Of a stretch of 64,000 bases of DNA, positions 1 to 11,337 are shown one piece after another. Origin of the DNA: Incurvaria masculella (taxonomy: Eukaryota; Arthropoda; Insecta; Lepidoptera; Incurvariidae); NCBI GenBank assembly GCA_946894095.1, contig OX335661.1, forward strand, positions 17,390,665 through 17,454,664. The letters run 5' to 3'. The notes beneath the pieces were generated by a model. That model was not told the DNA's origin, searched no databases, and worked only from the letters and a program-made list of their open reading frames with translations. The number at the start of each line of letters is the position of its first letter. Positions within the stretch are counted from its first letter, which is position 1. The translations under genes were made by a program, and so were the position numbers.

Positions 1-1785
1 CTGCCGGCCGAGGCGGAGGCCTACCGACTGCAGTGCATCGCCGAGGGCAAAAGGTTAGCCTGGACTATCACTAACGTGGCATGTGCTGCAACACAAACAG
101 ATCAAGAGCTGCAGCGGCGGGAGGAGGAGCTCATCTCGACCGTGCGCCTGCCGGCCGAGGCGGAGGCCTACCGACTGCAGTGCATCGCCGAGGGCAAAAG
201 GTTAGCCTGGACTATCACTAACGTGGCATGTGCTGCAACACAAACAGATCAAGAGCTGCAGCGGCGGGAGGAGGAGCTCATCTCGACCGTGCGCCTGCCG
301 GCCGAGGCGGAGGCCTACCGACTGCAGTGCATCGCCGAGGGCAAAAGGTTAGCCTGGACTATCACTAACGTGGCATGTGCTGCAACACAAACAGATCAAG
401 AGCTGCAGCGGCGGGAGGAGGAGCTCATCTCGACCGTGCGCCTGCCGGCCGAGGCGGAGGCCTACCGACTGCAGTGCATCGCCGAGGGCAAAAGGTTAGC
501 CTGGACTATCACTAACGTGGCATGTGCTGCAACACAAACAGATCAAGAGCTGCAGCGGCGGGAGGAGGAGCTCATCTCGACCGTGCGCCTGCCGGCCGAG
601 GCGGAGGCCTACCGACTGCAGTGCATCGCCGAGGGCAAAAGGTTAGCCTGGACTATCACTAACGTGGCATGTGCTGCAACACAAACAGATCAAGAGCTGC
701 AGCGGCGGGAGGAGGAGCTCATCTCGACCGTGCGCCTGCCGGCCGAGGCGGAGGCCTACCGACTGCAGTGCATCGCCGAGGGCAAAAGGTTAGCCTGGAC
801 TATCACTAACGTGGCATGTGCTGCAACACAAACAGATCAAGAGCTGCAGCGGCGGGAGGAGGAGCTCATCTCGACCGTGCGCCTGCCGGCCGAGGCGGAG
901 GCCTACCGACTGCAGTGCATCGCCGAGGGCAAAAGGTTAGCCTGGACTATCACTAACGTGGCATGTGCTGCAACACAAACAGATCAAGAGCTGCAGCGGC
1001 GGGAGGAGGAGCTCATCTCGACCGTGCGCCTGCCGGCCGAGGCGGAGGCCTACCGACTGCAGTGCATCGCCGAGGGCAAAAGGTTAGCCTGGACTATCAC
1101 TAACGTGGCATGTGCTGCAACACAAACAGATCAAGAGCTGCAGCGGCGGGAGGAGGAGCTCATCTCGACCGTGCGCCTGCCGGCCGAGGCGGAGGCCTAC
1201 CGACTGCAGTGCATCGCCGAGGGCAAAAGGTTAGCCTGGACTATCACTAACGTGGCATGTGCTGCAACACAAACAGATCAAGAGCTGCAGCGGCGGGAGG
1301 AGGAGCTCATCTCGACCGTGCGCCTGCCGGCCGAGGCGGAGGCCTACCGACTGCAGTGCATCGCCGAGGGCAAAAGGTTAGCCTGGACTATTACTAACGT
1401 GGCATGTGCTGCAACACAAACAGATCAAGAGCTGCAGCGGCGGGAGGAGGAGCTCATCTCGACCGTGCGCCTGCCGGCCGAGGCGGAGGCCTACCGACTG
1501 CAGTGCATCGCCGAGGGCAAAAGGTTAGCCTGGACTATCACTAACGTGGCATGTGCTGCAACACAAACAGATCAAGAGCTGCAGCGGCGGGAGGAGGAGC
1601 TCATCTCGACCGTGCGCCTGCCGGCCGAGGCGGAGGCCTACCGACTGCAGTGCATCGCCGAGGGCAAAAGGTTAGCCTGGACTATCACTAACGTGGCATG
1701 TGCTTCAGGACAAACAGATCAACTGCAAACTGCAGCGGCGGGATTGCGCCTGCCACCTGTAATGCATCCGCGAGGGCAAGAGGTT
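1..1785 (+). repeat. 147-bp tandem array of a flotillin exon with its intron (about 12 units)
   Basis: Units start at 1, 148, 295 and so on every 147 bp up to 1618, followed by one decayed, shortened unit to about 1785. Each unit holds the flotillin exon (ending GGCAAAAG) and a 47-53 nt intron with donor GTTAGC, a CTAAC branch-point-like element and an acceptor (AAACAG or ATCAAG). Units look identical by eye except for one C-to-T change at 1392. The unit is exactly 49 codons and contains no stop, so the unspliced array is a single open frame. The spliced exon is 3n+1 nt, so joining two copies would shift the frame. The array runs off the left edge. It could be a real minisatellite-like expansion or an assembly artefact. 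Confidence 0.95.
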
Positions 1786-2986
1786 AGCCTCGACTTTTGC
1801 TAGCGCGTAACGAGCTGCAACTTTAGCAGTTCCAGGCGGAGATAATCCAGACAATTATACTTTTAGGATTGCGGGATGAAATGTTTCGCAAATAATTTGC
1901 ATCTTAGAATACAAGGCGTAGCCGTCCATCGTACCGCCATAACTATGGCTTAGCTCAGGGCAGTGTTCTGAGTCCATATTTATTAATAATGTAAATATGT
2001 AAACGGGCATATTCACTGAACGTTTTTTTCTTCCAGAACGCAGACCGTCGAAGCGGCGAAGGCTGATGCGGCGCGCATCCGCGCCATCGGCGTTGCAGAG
2101 GCGGACGCCATCGGCAGCGTGGGAAAAGCGGACGCAGAGCGCATGCTCGCCAAGGCGCAAGTCTACAAGCAGTACGGTGACGCGGCGATCATGGCGCTCG
2201 TGCTGGAGGCGCTGCCCAAGGTGACAAGACACGGTCGAGGCAAATGCAGGGCGCATGCTCAGTACACACACCAGAAGTCTGCCGTTGCGCTCATACCGGA
2301 ATCATCTTGATTTCGTTGGCGTCACTAGCAAAATTCATTGTGCAATAATGAATGCCGTTATTCTTGGAACTATTGAAAAGGAAACTGTCTCTACATCTGA
2401 CTAGGATTTGGACAAACTAATACGAGATTGATCGGGTGGATTGGCCACCATTACGCCCCATTACTATGTGTGTTTTTTTTTACGATTTTAGTCTGCTGTG
2501 GATAATTCAATGTCTGTAAAATACTTGACGTACTACTAACCGAGAGCGGCGCGGAGCAGCGGTGCATATGTTTGTATATAATTAGTTTGGCTAACACGTT
2601 TACGTCGATTGGACAGATCGCAGCGGAGGTGGCCGCCCCGCTCGCCAAGACGGACGAGATCGTGCTGCTGGGCGGCGCGGGCGAGTCCGCCGGCGACGTG
2701 GCGCGGCTCGTGGCGCAGCTGCCGCCCGCCGTGCACGCGCTCACCGGCGTCGACCTGTCCAAGGTGCTCGGCCGCCTGCCCGGAGCCACCGTCACCAGTG
2801 CGTACACACTCATCTAGCTAGCGTAGACATCGCTCCCAGGGTAATGTTGCCAAGCCATACAAATTATTCAGATTCATAGACGTATTATATTTACTAAGTG
2901 GAGATGGTAAAATAAGTGTGAAATAACGCGTACTGCTTGCAGGGCAGCAGGCTAATGGCAGCCCGTCGAAAATGGCTGCATGTTGA
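1..2986 (+). CDS. Flo2: Flotillin-2, 3' half (gene continues left of the window)
   Basis: Flotillins are membrane-associated scaffold proteins of the SPFH family that form oligomeric microdomains at the cytoplasmic face of the plasma membrane and endosomes. The window holds the C-terminal coiled-coil 'flotillin' region. Exons read here: a repeated exon (last intact copy ends 1670, donor GTTAGC), 2037-2220 (acceptor TTCCAG, donor GTGACA), 2617-2797 (donor GTGCGT) and a terminal exon 2943-2986 ending in TGA. The codon split across 1670/2037 rejoins in phase as Gly-Lys-Arg-Thr. Recognisable pieces are EAEAYRLQCIAEGKR, EAKADAARIR-like Ala/Glu heptads, the YKQYGDAAIMALVLEALPK segment and the closing GVDLSKVLGRLPG. 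The SPFH domain and 5' exons lie outside. The short last exon is less certain than the others. The tandem exon array upstream is described separately. Flotillin-2 rather than flotillin-1 is judged from the C-terminal sequence only. Confidence 0.85.
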
Positions 2987-3432
2987 GACATCTCGCCGCG
3001 ACACACCACGTGCTCACCCGCCGTCGTACACCGCCATCCACCACCGTACACTACCATCCACCACCGTCTCCCACCATCCACCACCCCACACGACCGCCGA
3101 AGTCGACGTCAGAGCTGATACGAAACCATAGTCTCATAAAACAAAAACATTACATTCACTATTTACCAAATAAACGATGTAATCTGTTAAAAAAACTGTT
3201 AATATAAAAGAGTATATTCTGCTCGCTCGTAGTATGCATATTGTTTACTTGGTCGCGGGTGGGATGATTGTGTGTGTGTGTGTGTGTGTGGAGAGTAGCT
3301 GATATTGTGTCCCATATAATATTGTATTTGTAATTGTTTTGATTGGCCATGTGTGTGCAAACTTCGTATCAAGATGGAGGGGATGTGGCGGGACCTACTA
3401 AGTGATTGAATACTCCCAGCGGTCGTGCAGAA
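2987..3432 (+). other. Flotillin-2 3' UTR and spacer with low-complexity repeats
   Basis: Downstream of the stop there is a CACC-rich stretch (about 3015-3095, imperfect ACCATCCACCACCGT units), a candidate polyadenylation signal AATAAA at 3169-3174, and a (TG)n run near 3270-3290. No further coding sequence is seen before the BEL element. Confidence 0.6.
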
Positions 3433-3437
3433 GCAGC

Positions 3438-4343
3438 TGTGAAGGATCGTAACTCAGGAGGACGGTGCTTCCAGGTTGCCTCGACGATCCGCCGGGTCTC
3501 GACGCTGACGGCGGTCACACGGGAAGAGATGCGGGGCGCGCGAAATAGAAACAACTCTTTAGCTCTACGGTACCGCAGGCGGTGCGCACCGGAGCGAGTC
3601 GCAGAGACGCCCACTCGAGACGGGCGAACGTAGTACCAGGGCCCTGAGCGGAGCGTACACTCACGCTAGAGCAACGGACGAACAGCCAGTCGGTCCGGAC
3701 GAAAGTCCGGCCACCGAGACCCTCTGGCTGCGTCAACGACACCGGCAGCGAGCAAGCTCAACAGTCCGGCACGTCCGTGCTCTATCGGAAGGCTGGCGGA
3801 GTGTACACTCGCGCTCTCCCAAAACCGAACCGAAGCTCAAGGTAGTGGTGCCAACTCTAGGTGAACCCTGGTAGGAGCTCTAACCCGAACTGACTATCTG
3901 GGCCGAAACGTGCGGTTTATCATCGCGCCAGAGCGACCGCCGGCGACGCGCCTTCCGCCCCTTGCGCTGGGCCGCCGGCCAATAGGATCGCTCCGTACAG
4001 CGCCCCCGCGCGTCTCGGCCCGAGTACCGTTATGCGTGACTCATGATAACGGTACTCTGCGATGACTCATACCAACGCTTTCCGTCTCGAGTGAACATCT
4101 CAGCTATCGCTCCAGTGAAACACGGTCTGTGGTATATTTTATTAAGTAAGACTAAAACTACGTAAATACAAGCTAGTTACAAAGTAATTACAAATATCAA
4201 TACAACTATTTTACAAGGCTAATAACATTAATAACTATCTATATTTAATATCCTATACTTATATTTTATTCTTTATAAATCTTATTACAAACTTAATTAA
4301 ATTATATTTACAAAACTATCCTATCCTATCGTCGTCCTGAACA
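3438..4343 (-). repeat. 3' LTR of BEL copy 1
   Basis: 906 bp, ending in TG and CA, an apparent exact match to 7328-8233. On the minus strand it begins TGTTCAGGACGACG and ends GATCCTTCACA. The gag-protease frame runs 18 nt into it. Confidence 0.95.
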
Positions 4344-4846
4344 TTCTCCCGCCGTCGCTGCTCGCCACGACCTATTTCTGGCAGGACGATGATCCTCTTC
4401 GTCGGCTCCCTCATTGCTCTGCTCCCCGCCAGACGGATGTCCAGGATTCCGATGACGTCGTCTGGGCCCGGGTGCACGGCCTTGATCCGTCCTCGTTGCC
4501 AGGTGGTCTGTGGGAGATGCGGGTCTGTGATGATCACGACGTCGCCGACGTCTGGGAGCCCTCCGCTTCCTCGTGGCTCCCGCCGGTGCTGCTGCTGGGG
4601 GCGGCACTCCCGTACCCAGCGTCTCCAGAAGTCGTTCGCCAGCCCCTGCGTCCGCCGCCAGAGTGCCTTCGCCTCGATGTCGTCGGCGCTGAAGTTCCCT
4701 GGCGGCGACGTGCTGCTTGCTGCGCCCATCAGGATGCGGTCTGACGTCAGTGTGTCTTCTTCTTCTGGTACCACGGCGACGATGTGGGTGGGCAGGCAAC
4801 GGCTCATCCTGCTTTCTTCTTCGGCCGGCAGTGTCGTCAATGTCAC
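4316..4846 (-). pseudogene. Remnant of Pao Pol C-terminus (DUF5641), copy 1
   Basis: In the frame one base off the gag-protease reading, this strand encodes a segment with WRRTQGLANDFWRRWVREC, then GDVVIITDPHLPQTTWQRGR and a TKRIIVLPEIG end. That pattern is the DUF5641 domain at the extreme C-terminus of Pao/BEL Pol. It follows the protease directly, which fixes the internal deletion. It is not joined in frame to the upstream polyprotein, so it is probably not translated as Pol. Confidence 0.8.
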
Positions 4847-7304
4847 TTCGTGCTCCTTCAGCGTCCTTGTTCAGCTTCGGCTCCATGTCTTCAGCGATGT
4901 GACTGCAGAAGCCCACGGCTGCGGTGGCAGAGTTCCGACAGCCATGCAGTACCCACCCAAGCTGGGTTAGCGACGCAACAGGCTGGTCTCCACGTCCGCA
5001 CCTCAATTTTCTGGACACGATGAACTGCCAGTTATCTTGGCCGATTAGCAGTTTCGGCGTCGCGTCCGTGTAGGTCAGGACTGAGCTCAAGTTCGCGAGA
5101 TGCTCGCAGTCTCTTATGCTCCCGCCGGTGATGCTCTGCGGCGGAAACTTGAGCTGCTTGATCGTCCTCGCACCTCTCAGCTCGTATCCTGCTGACGCAT
5201 GCTTCCCACGGATTTGTAGGTCTACCCTGCGTGATGCTTCCATATTCACAGTGATGCCGCCGATTCCCAGTACTTGAAGTGGATCCGGAACGCCTTTCGC
5301 TCCGATCTTGCTCGCGACGGATTGATCGATCATCGTGACTGTCGACCCCTCGTCTAGCAAGGCGAAAGTGTTGATCTTGCCCTTCGGTCCGGTCAGCGTC
5401 ACTGGTATAATCTTGAGCAGGGCACGAGAGGTTCGCCCCGCCGCAGTCACAGTGGTCGAAACGGTCTCTGTCTCTGTCTCTTTCTTCTGCCGGTCAGTGT
5501 GGAGCAGTCGATGGTGACTCTCCTGGCATTCACCCACGCCGCAAACTCGTGCGGTGCAACTCCAATGTCGGTGTCGGCTCTTCAGGCACCGAAAGCACGT
5601 TCTTGTGGTCTTGGCTAAGTCCCATCTATCGTCCACGTCTGCAGCCAGAAACTTGGGGCAGACGAGCAGGTGGTGCCCGCCCTCACACGTAGGACATTGC
5701 GGCTTTTTGGTATAGTCCGTTCCGAAAAACTTATGTGGTCGTTGCTCCGGCCGGTCCTTCTGTCGAGCGCCGGTGCTGCTCATTTCCGAAAAGTCGGGCT
5801 CAATGTAGTTCCCGCACTTATCTGCTTCCACGTTCAGGAAACCAGCGATTTTCTGCAGCTCCGGTCGCTCGTCCTTGTACGCCGTTGCGTAATCATACCA
5901 ACGGTACCGCAGCGTGGTTGTCAACTTTTCTAGCACGATGCGCACCAGATCCGGGTTGTGCAGGTGCTGCGGCTTGTTCAGCGCTCGGATTGTAGCCACG
6001 GCGCTGGATACTTGCCCGGCGAACACGCAGAGTTCCTTCGCCGTGTCTCGCAGTCGTGGCAGCCGCTTCAGTTTTTCGACCTCGTTCAACACTAAAAACT
6101 GCGGTCGGCCGATTCTCCTTTCCAGCTCGGCGATGACGTCACTGGGGTCCGGCGTCGACAGCATCAGGCTCTGCGCTGCTTCCTTTGCCTTTCCTTCCAG
6201 GGCGTGCCGGATTCGTGCCACATTTTCGAGTCGCGAGAAGTGACACTCCGTTTCCTGGAAAGCTCTCTTGAATTGCAGCCAGTCCCCGGGCGTACCGCTG
6301 TAGTTCGGTAGCTGCTGGATGTACTTCGGTGCACACTTTCTCTGATTTTGAGCCAGAGCCGCGGCCAAGGTATCGATACTGATGACACCTTGACCAATTT
6401 GAGTGTGGGCGGTTGGCTCTCGTGGTGTCGCACCCGCGACGTTCGGTCGTTCCGGTGATGGCGGTTCGCGCCTCACCGACAGGTTCGGTTCGGGATGCAG
6501 GGCCGGTAGGCGCGGCAGTGGTGGCTGCGGCGGCGGCACATCCGAACTTGGTGGATGACGCGGGACCTCGGCGACAGATGGCGCTGGCAGCGCCCGCAGA
6601 GTAGGCGCCGGCGATGTCACGCTCCGCTCCCGCCGGTGCTCGTTCGGAGGCGGTGGGTGCGCAGCTCTGGCAACAGGTGGCGCTGGCGTCTGCCACAGGG
6701 ACGGCTGCGGTGACGGCACGCTCCGCTCCCGCCGGTGTTCGCTCTGCGTACGAAGCCAGCTCGTCACGCGTTCGGCCTTGCCAGGGACGTCGTCCTCCTC
6801 GTCGCTGTCGGACTCTTCTTCCATGCGGGCTAGCTGAGTCTTAAGGAGTGCGATCTCAGCTAGCCGCAACTTTTCTTCGAGCGCCAGCTTTTTCTGCCTT
6901 TTCTTGGACGCCGACGATCGCACTGATCTCTCGATCGGCGGCGCCCTGGCAGCTGGCGCCATCTCGTGGACGGTAGAGGCATCGGTCGGAGCCTCCGTGG
7001 TTCCGTGCGTCCACGTGTGGGTCGTCTGTGTAGTCCGCGTTCCGGTGTCCGGCGATGTGTCTTGTTCCGACGCTGACGCGAGCGCGGGCGCGGCCCCGGG
7101 CGCAAGTACGGGCGCGGCCGCGGCGGCGGCGGGCACAGGTACAAGCGCGGGCGCGGCGGCGGGCGCGGCGGCGGGCGCGGCGGCGGCGGTGGGCGCGGAC
7201 GTGGACGCGAGCGCGGGCTCGGTCGCGCCGGAGACCGGGACGGCCTCTTGCAGTCGCGTCGACGTAGCTCGCTCGCCGTTCTTCTGTGACCGCGTCACGG
7301 GCAT
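4326..7304 (-). CDS. Pao-type Gag-protease polyprotein with out-of-frame basic tail (992 aa), copy 1
   Basis: One long open frame. Rough domain order: Ala/Pro-rich low-complexity start (1-130); a charged coiled coil (about 133-175); a Pro/Arg-rich linker; a Gag-like DUF1759 region (about 310-480, with LPNYSGTPGDWLQFKRAF); Cys/His zinc knuckles (about 545-610, CPTCEGGHHLLVCP and CFRCLKSRHRHWSC); and a DUF1758-type aspartic protease (about 625-775, with LLDEGSTVTMID, where DEG replaces the common DT/SG as in other Pao proteases). After about residue 800 the frame passes the deletion junction and reads the Pol C-terminal DNA out of frame, giving an Arg-rich tail. No stop interrupts the frame. 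Gag and protease would act in particle assembly; copying needs enzymes from elsewhere. Confidence 0.85.
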   Translation of the reverse strand: MPVTRSQKNGERATSTRLQEAVPVSGATEPALASTSAPTAAAAPAAAPAAAPALVPVPAAAAAAPVLAPGAAPALASASEQDTSPDTGTRTTQTTHTWTHGTTEAPTDASTVHEMAPAARAPPIERSVRSSASKKRQKKLALEEKLRLAEIALLKTQLARMEEESDSDEEDDVPGKAERVTSWLRTQSEHRRERSVPSPQPSLWQTPAPPVARAAHPPPPNEHRRERSVTSPAPTLRALPAPSVAEVPRHPPSSDVPPPQPPLPRLPALHPEPNLSVRREPPSPERPNVAGATPREPTAHTQIGQGVISIDTLAAALAQNQRKCAPKYIQQLPNYSGTPGDWLQFKRAFQETECHFSRLENVARIRHALEGKAKEAAQSLMLSTPDPSDVIAELERRIGRPQFLVLNEVEKLKRLPRLRDTAKELCVFAGQVSSAVATIRALNKPQHLHNPDLVRIVLEKLTTTLRYRWYDYATAYKDERPELQKIAGFLNVEADKCGNYIEPDFSEMSSTGARQKDRPEQRPHKFFGTDYTKKPQCPTCEGGHHLLVCPKFLAADVDDRWDLAKTTRTCFRCLKSRHRHWSCTARVCGVGECQESHHRLLHTDRQKKETETETVSTTVTAAGRTSRALLKIIPVTLTGPKGKINTFALLDEGSTVTMIDQSVASKIGAKGVPDPLQVLGIGGITVNMEASRRVDLQIRGKHASAGYELRGARTIKQLKFPPQSITGGSIRDCEHLANLSSVLTYTDATPKLLIGQDNWQFIVSRKLRCGRGDQPVASLTQLGWVLHGCRNSATAAVGFCSHIAEDMEPKLNKDAEGARSDIDDTAGRRRKQDEPLPAHPHRRRGTRRRRHTDVRPHPDGRSKQHVAARELQRRRHRGEGTLAADAGAGERLLETLGTGVPPPAAAPAGATRKRRAPRRRRRRDHHRPASPTDHLATRTDQGRAPGPRRRHRNPGHPSGGEQSNEGADEEDHRPARNRSWRAATAGECSGRR

Positions 7305-7327
7305 CTTGATCCGGCTCGAAGGACCAA

Positions 7328-8233
7328 TGTGAAGGATCGTAACTCAGGAGGACGGTGCTTCCAGGTTGCCTCGACGATCCGCCGGGTCTCGACGCTGACG
7401 GCGGTCACACGGGAAGAGATGCGGGGCGCGCGAAATAGAAACAACTCTTTAGCTCTACGGTACCGCAGGCGGTGCGCACCGGAGCGAGTCGCAGAGACGC
7501 CCACTCGAGACGGGCGAACGTAGTACCAGGGCCCTGAGCGGAGCGTACACTCACGCTAGAGCAACGGACGAACAGCCAGTCGGTCCGGACGAAAGTCCGG
7601 CCACCGAGACCCTCTGGCTGCGTCAACGACACCGGCAGCGAGCAAGCTCAACAGTCCGGCACGTCCGTGCTCTATCGGAAGGCTGGCGGAGTGTACACTC
7701 GCGCTCTCCCAAAACCGAACCGAAGCTCAAGGTAGTGGTGCCAACTCTAGGTGAACCCTGGTAGGAGCTCTAACCCGAACTGACTATCTGGGCCGAAACG
7801 TGCGGTTTATCATCGCGCCAGAGCGACCGCCGGCGACGCGCCTTCCGCCCCTTGCGCTGGGCCGCCGGCCAATAGGATCGCTCCGTACAGCGCCCCCGCG
7901 CGTCTCGGCCCGAGTACCGTTATGCGTGACTCATGATAACGGTACTCTGCGATGACTCATACCAACGCTTTCCGTCTCGAGTGAACATCTCAGCTATCGC
8001 TCCAGTGAAACACGGTCTGTGGTATATTTTATTAAGTAAGACTAAAACTACGTAAATACAAGCTAGTTACAAAGTAATTACAAATATCAATACAACTATT
8101 TTACAAGGCTAATAACATTAATAACTATCTATATTTAATATCCTATACTTATATTTTATTCTTTATAAATCTTATTACAAACTTAATTAAATTATATTTA
8201 CAAAACTATCCTATCCTATCGTCGTCCTGAACA
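7328..8233 (-). repeat. 5' LTR of BEL copy 1
   Basis: Partner of 3438-4343. The tRNA-Tyr primer site follows after one base and the gag start codon lies 24 nt inside the element. The half near 8020-8220 is AT-rich while the rest is GC-rich, consistent with U3 and R/U5 parts; a promoter within it is expected but not mapped. Confidence 0.95.
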
Positions 8234-8238
8234 GCAGC

Positions 8239-10296
8239 GTACCAAGTTGATTGCGCCAGGAATGTAGTGTACCTATGCTTTGAGCTATCTGTTAATACAG
8301 TGTCCTTTTTAATTGTATAGTGGTCTTCGTTTTACCTATTTATGAATGCAGTACTACAAAGATTGGTGCAAACATTTAAAAAAAATATATTCCGTTACGA
8401 AGTAAAATCTGCACATATTGTGTAGGTTATTTCTGACGTATCCAAGTTTGCAAAGTCACCATTAGGAAAAAAATTTTTTTTACTATAAATAAACTATAAA
8501 CCACTTGCATTGTGTCACAAATCCCGAGTGAACCCCCCTGAAATTCTGCATATAATGGGATTAAGCTCAATAGAACTTTTGTAACCATTTGTTAAAAGGT
8601 ATACAATAAATAATAAAAAACATATTGTTCACAGTATATAATTCATATTTTTATAACCTATTATTATGTAAGGTAACTACGCTCTGTGTCTGTCGTATAT
8701 ATTACATTGATACTTACTTTTATGATTGCAACAATATTTAACTAAATTATTCATTATGTGTAGATGTTCTCCATTGTGTGTTCTAAATAAAGGTACAAAA
8801 TAAAACGTAAGAACAAATAGCACGGAATAATAAAACTCGGCAGGGATGCACGATGCCGGCAGCTACAATTAATCGGAGATAATGAATATTTTTGGAGCTA
8901 AATTAAATTTTTATCTTGCATTAAATTACTTGAATTAATATATTTTTGGCAATTTGAAATAATATGTAACAAATGATTATATATTAAAATAAACTCGCTG
9001 CGTGTAGGTTTATCTTATGTGTTAATATTAAATGAGATTGCATTTACATGATTTAATCTAATTTAGATCCAAAGATTTATTTAGGGTTGAAGATATGAAA
9101 TATTTTCGACGTGACCATAAATTTCGAAATTATGAAAATACTTTTATGGCTATTAACTATGGTAAGGGGTACCTAATTACATAAATATTAGTGGTGTGGA
9201 TTTTTTCAATTTACTATATAACTCTAACATTTTAAGATATGTTTTCTGTCTTTTATTTAAATTCATTGTAAAATCATTTGTATAATAATTGTCACTAATG
9301 CTCCTTTTCGTAAGATGGACATGTTGTCACATTTTGATATATTCCTTCAGAGTTCTCTTAGTACCTAATAAATCAATATTGTAGACAAATCACCCACCAA
9401 AACATTAATATATTTTTTGCTAATAAGGAGGACTTGCTGCAGGTAAGTGTAATATATGTTTATAATTACAATTCATTATAAACCAGTTAAGTACATAAAT
9501 ATTTGTATGAGTAGGTACATGTTTTAAGGTCACATCGCATTAAATATGTACATACATAATGAAGCATGTATGTACTTACATGTAACATAACTGATATCAA
9601 AATTATCTGTTCATACGAATAATATTTTTATAAGTTCACATTCAAATGGCATACTTACTCATCTGCGTTCACATCTGAAAGTATATAGTATGAATACATA
9701 TATCTAACGACACTCCTGCAGCATATTTCAATTATGGTACTTTAATATAAGTTTTTTATTATTAAGTTTGCATACAATACAAATAAATGAGTTTTAATAA
9801 AATTAGTACAATCTACATAGGCTATTTATATGTAGCGTATGAACCTACCTAAAGTTTCTCTCAGTTTGTATGTATAGGTACCTGATTATTGTGGTAAATA
9901 ATATTTTATATCGAATCTCAGAACAGTTTTCTTCTGATTTTAATATTATTGCAGAAAAGCACAAAACATAGATTTTACACGCACTTATATAAATTATGTA
10001 ATAATAATGATTGTGGTCTAATTATTTATTGATTTTATTTTATTCTTCGTGTGTGTCATAAAAATATATATTTTCTTTATTATTTTGATTCTTATTTCTT
10101 CACCAGACGTTCCGTTGGTCATCAAAATGCTGAAAGATTGCTAGATTTTGTATTTTGCTAAACAATTGTGTAATATAATAGGTCTGTGGATTGGATTGGA
10201 CTTTGAAATGTAAATATTTTTTTTTCGAAAGCCATGTCATTATAATTACAAATTCAGTCATTTGTTTTTTGTGAAATTTTGGTACTTTTTGGCGCC
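8239..10296. other. AT-rich non-coding DNA
   Basis: About 2 kb of AT-rich sequence with no plausible coding frame, tRNA or clear repeat boundary seen. The last 150 bases may be the 5' flank of the mariner relic that follows. Confidence 0.6.
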
Positions 10297-11335
10297 ATGG
10301 ATAAACTGAAAGTTCGTACTATTTCGGAAAATAAGTTCCTACGTGGAAATACCACTGCGCTAACGCAATGGTACTAACAACTAACATTTGCGAGTACGAG
10401 TTTGATTTGACAGCTTACTCAACGTTGCCGTAAATACGTCGACGTTGCCGTTTACGTCCACTCCGCGTTTTCATACAAATCGGAAGTCTGAGTTTGACTT
10501 TGACACTCGTTTCTACCGAGGAAATTCTAAATCGAGTTGTTTCCTGCGATGAAAAGTGGACCCTGTACGACAGCCGGAAGCAATCGCCTCAATCGGTGGA
10601 CCCGGGTGCAGCACCTAACCAGTGCGCTAAAAAAAAAGATTACTCATAGAAAGATAATGGGGACTGCTTGATGGACCAGTCCCGGACTTGTACATCGCAG
10701 CTTCTTACCGAATGGCACAACAGTGACGGCAGGTATCTATTGCCACGAATTGCAAACAATGATGGAGAAGCTCGCTATTCAACAACCAACACTGCTCAAT
10801 CGCTCTTCACATTCCTTCTCCACGACAACGCGCGAGCTCACACTTCACAACCAACACTGCTCAATCGCTCTTCACATTCCTTCTCCACGACAACGCGCGA
10901 GCTCACACTTCACAACCAACACTGCTCAATCGCTCTTCACATTCCTTCTCCACGACAACGCGCGAGCTCACACTTCACAACCAACACTGCTCAATCGCTC
11001 TTCACATTCCTTCTCCACGACAACGCGCGAGCTCACACTTCACAACCAACACTGCTCAATCGCTCTTCACATTCCTTCTCCACGACAACGCGCGAGCTCA
11101 CACTTCACGACAGGCTAGCGCAATGTTACAAGCGTTACAGCTGGACGCTCTCCGTCACTTACCGCACTCACCGGACCTCCATGGCCCCAACTGATTTTTA
11201 TTTTTTTCAAAATGCAGACAATTTTTAAGTGGGAAAACAATCAACCCCCGAGAGGAGGTACAAAACGCTTTCGCCGGCTTCACCGGCAAACTTCTACAGT
11301 AAAGGGGTAAAAAAACTTCCATCAAAATGGCAATA
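10297..11335 (+). pseudogene. Mariner-family transposase relic
   Basis: Fragments of a mariner (Tc1/mariner) transposase are readable in shifting frames. An N-terminal piece starts at about 10297. SCDEKWTLYDSRKQSPQSV, with the catalytic-region CDEKW, follows near 10540, then a HRKIMGT-like strand and MMEKLAIQQP. LLHDNARAHTSQ (the conserved HDNARPH motif of mariners) comes next, then APTDFYFFQNADNF and a C-terminal LPSKWQ. There are several frameshifts, about 150 bp of unrelated DNA near 10375-10520 and an internal tandem expansion, so it cannot make transposase. The family assignment rests on these motifs in the right order. Confidence 0.85.
10783..11107 (+). repeat. 65-bp tandem repeat x5 inside the mariner relic
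   Basis: Five head-to-tail 65-bp units begin at 10783, 10848, 10913, 10978 and 11043. Each contains the segment encoding the HDNARAH motif. Because 65 is not a multiple of 3, each frame shows the same three peptides in rotation. The units look identical, so the expansion is recent compared with the decay of the transposase. Confidence 0.95.
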
Positions 11336-11337
11336 TT

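Larger units (their letters stand above)
3433..8238 (-). mobile_element. BEL/Pao LTR retrotransposon, internally deleted, copy 1
   Basis: The element lies on the minus strand and is bounded by 906-bp LTRs (3438-4343 and 7328-8233) that end in TG...CA and look identical by eye. A 5-bp target duplication GCAGC flanks it (3433-3437 and 8234-8238). A primer-binding site for tRNA-Tyr is at 7310-7326, one base inside the 5' LTR. The interior is only about 3 kb: it encodes a Pao-type Gag, zinc knuckles and protease, then jumps to the DUF5641 segment normally found at the end of Pao Pol, so reverse transcriptase, RNase H and integrase are gone. The identical LTRs indicate very recent insertion. A second copy with the same deletion sits at 35418-40217. 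Confidence 0.93.

Noticed and set aside
1..1803. A 575-aa repetitive protein gene
   Set aside because: The long frame is the flotillin exon and its intron read through in tandem; splice signals in each unit explain it better than a repeat protein.
3438..3742. Short frames in the BEL LTRs repeated four times (for example the 75-76 aa frames starting MSLTQPEGLGG)
   Set aside because: They recur only because the LTR recurs, overlap on both strands and carry no family features.
4389..7332. Long antisense frames opposite the BEL gag-protease (up to 193 aa)
   Set aside because: GC-rich shadow frames of the real gene; low-complexity composition and no motifs.
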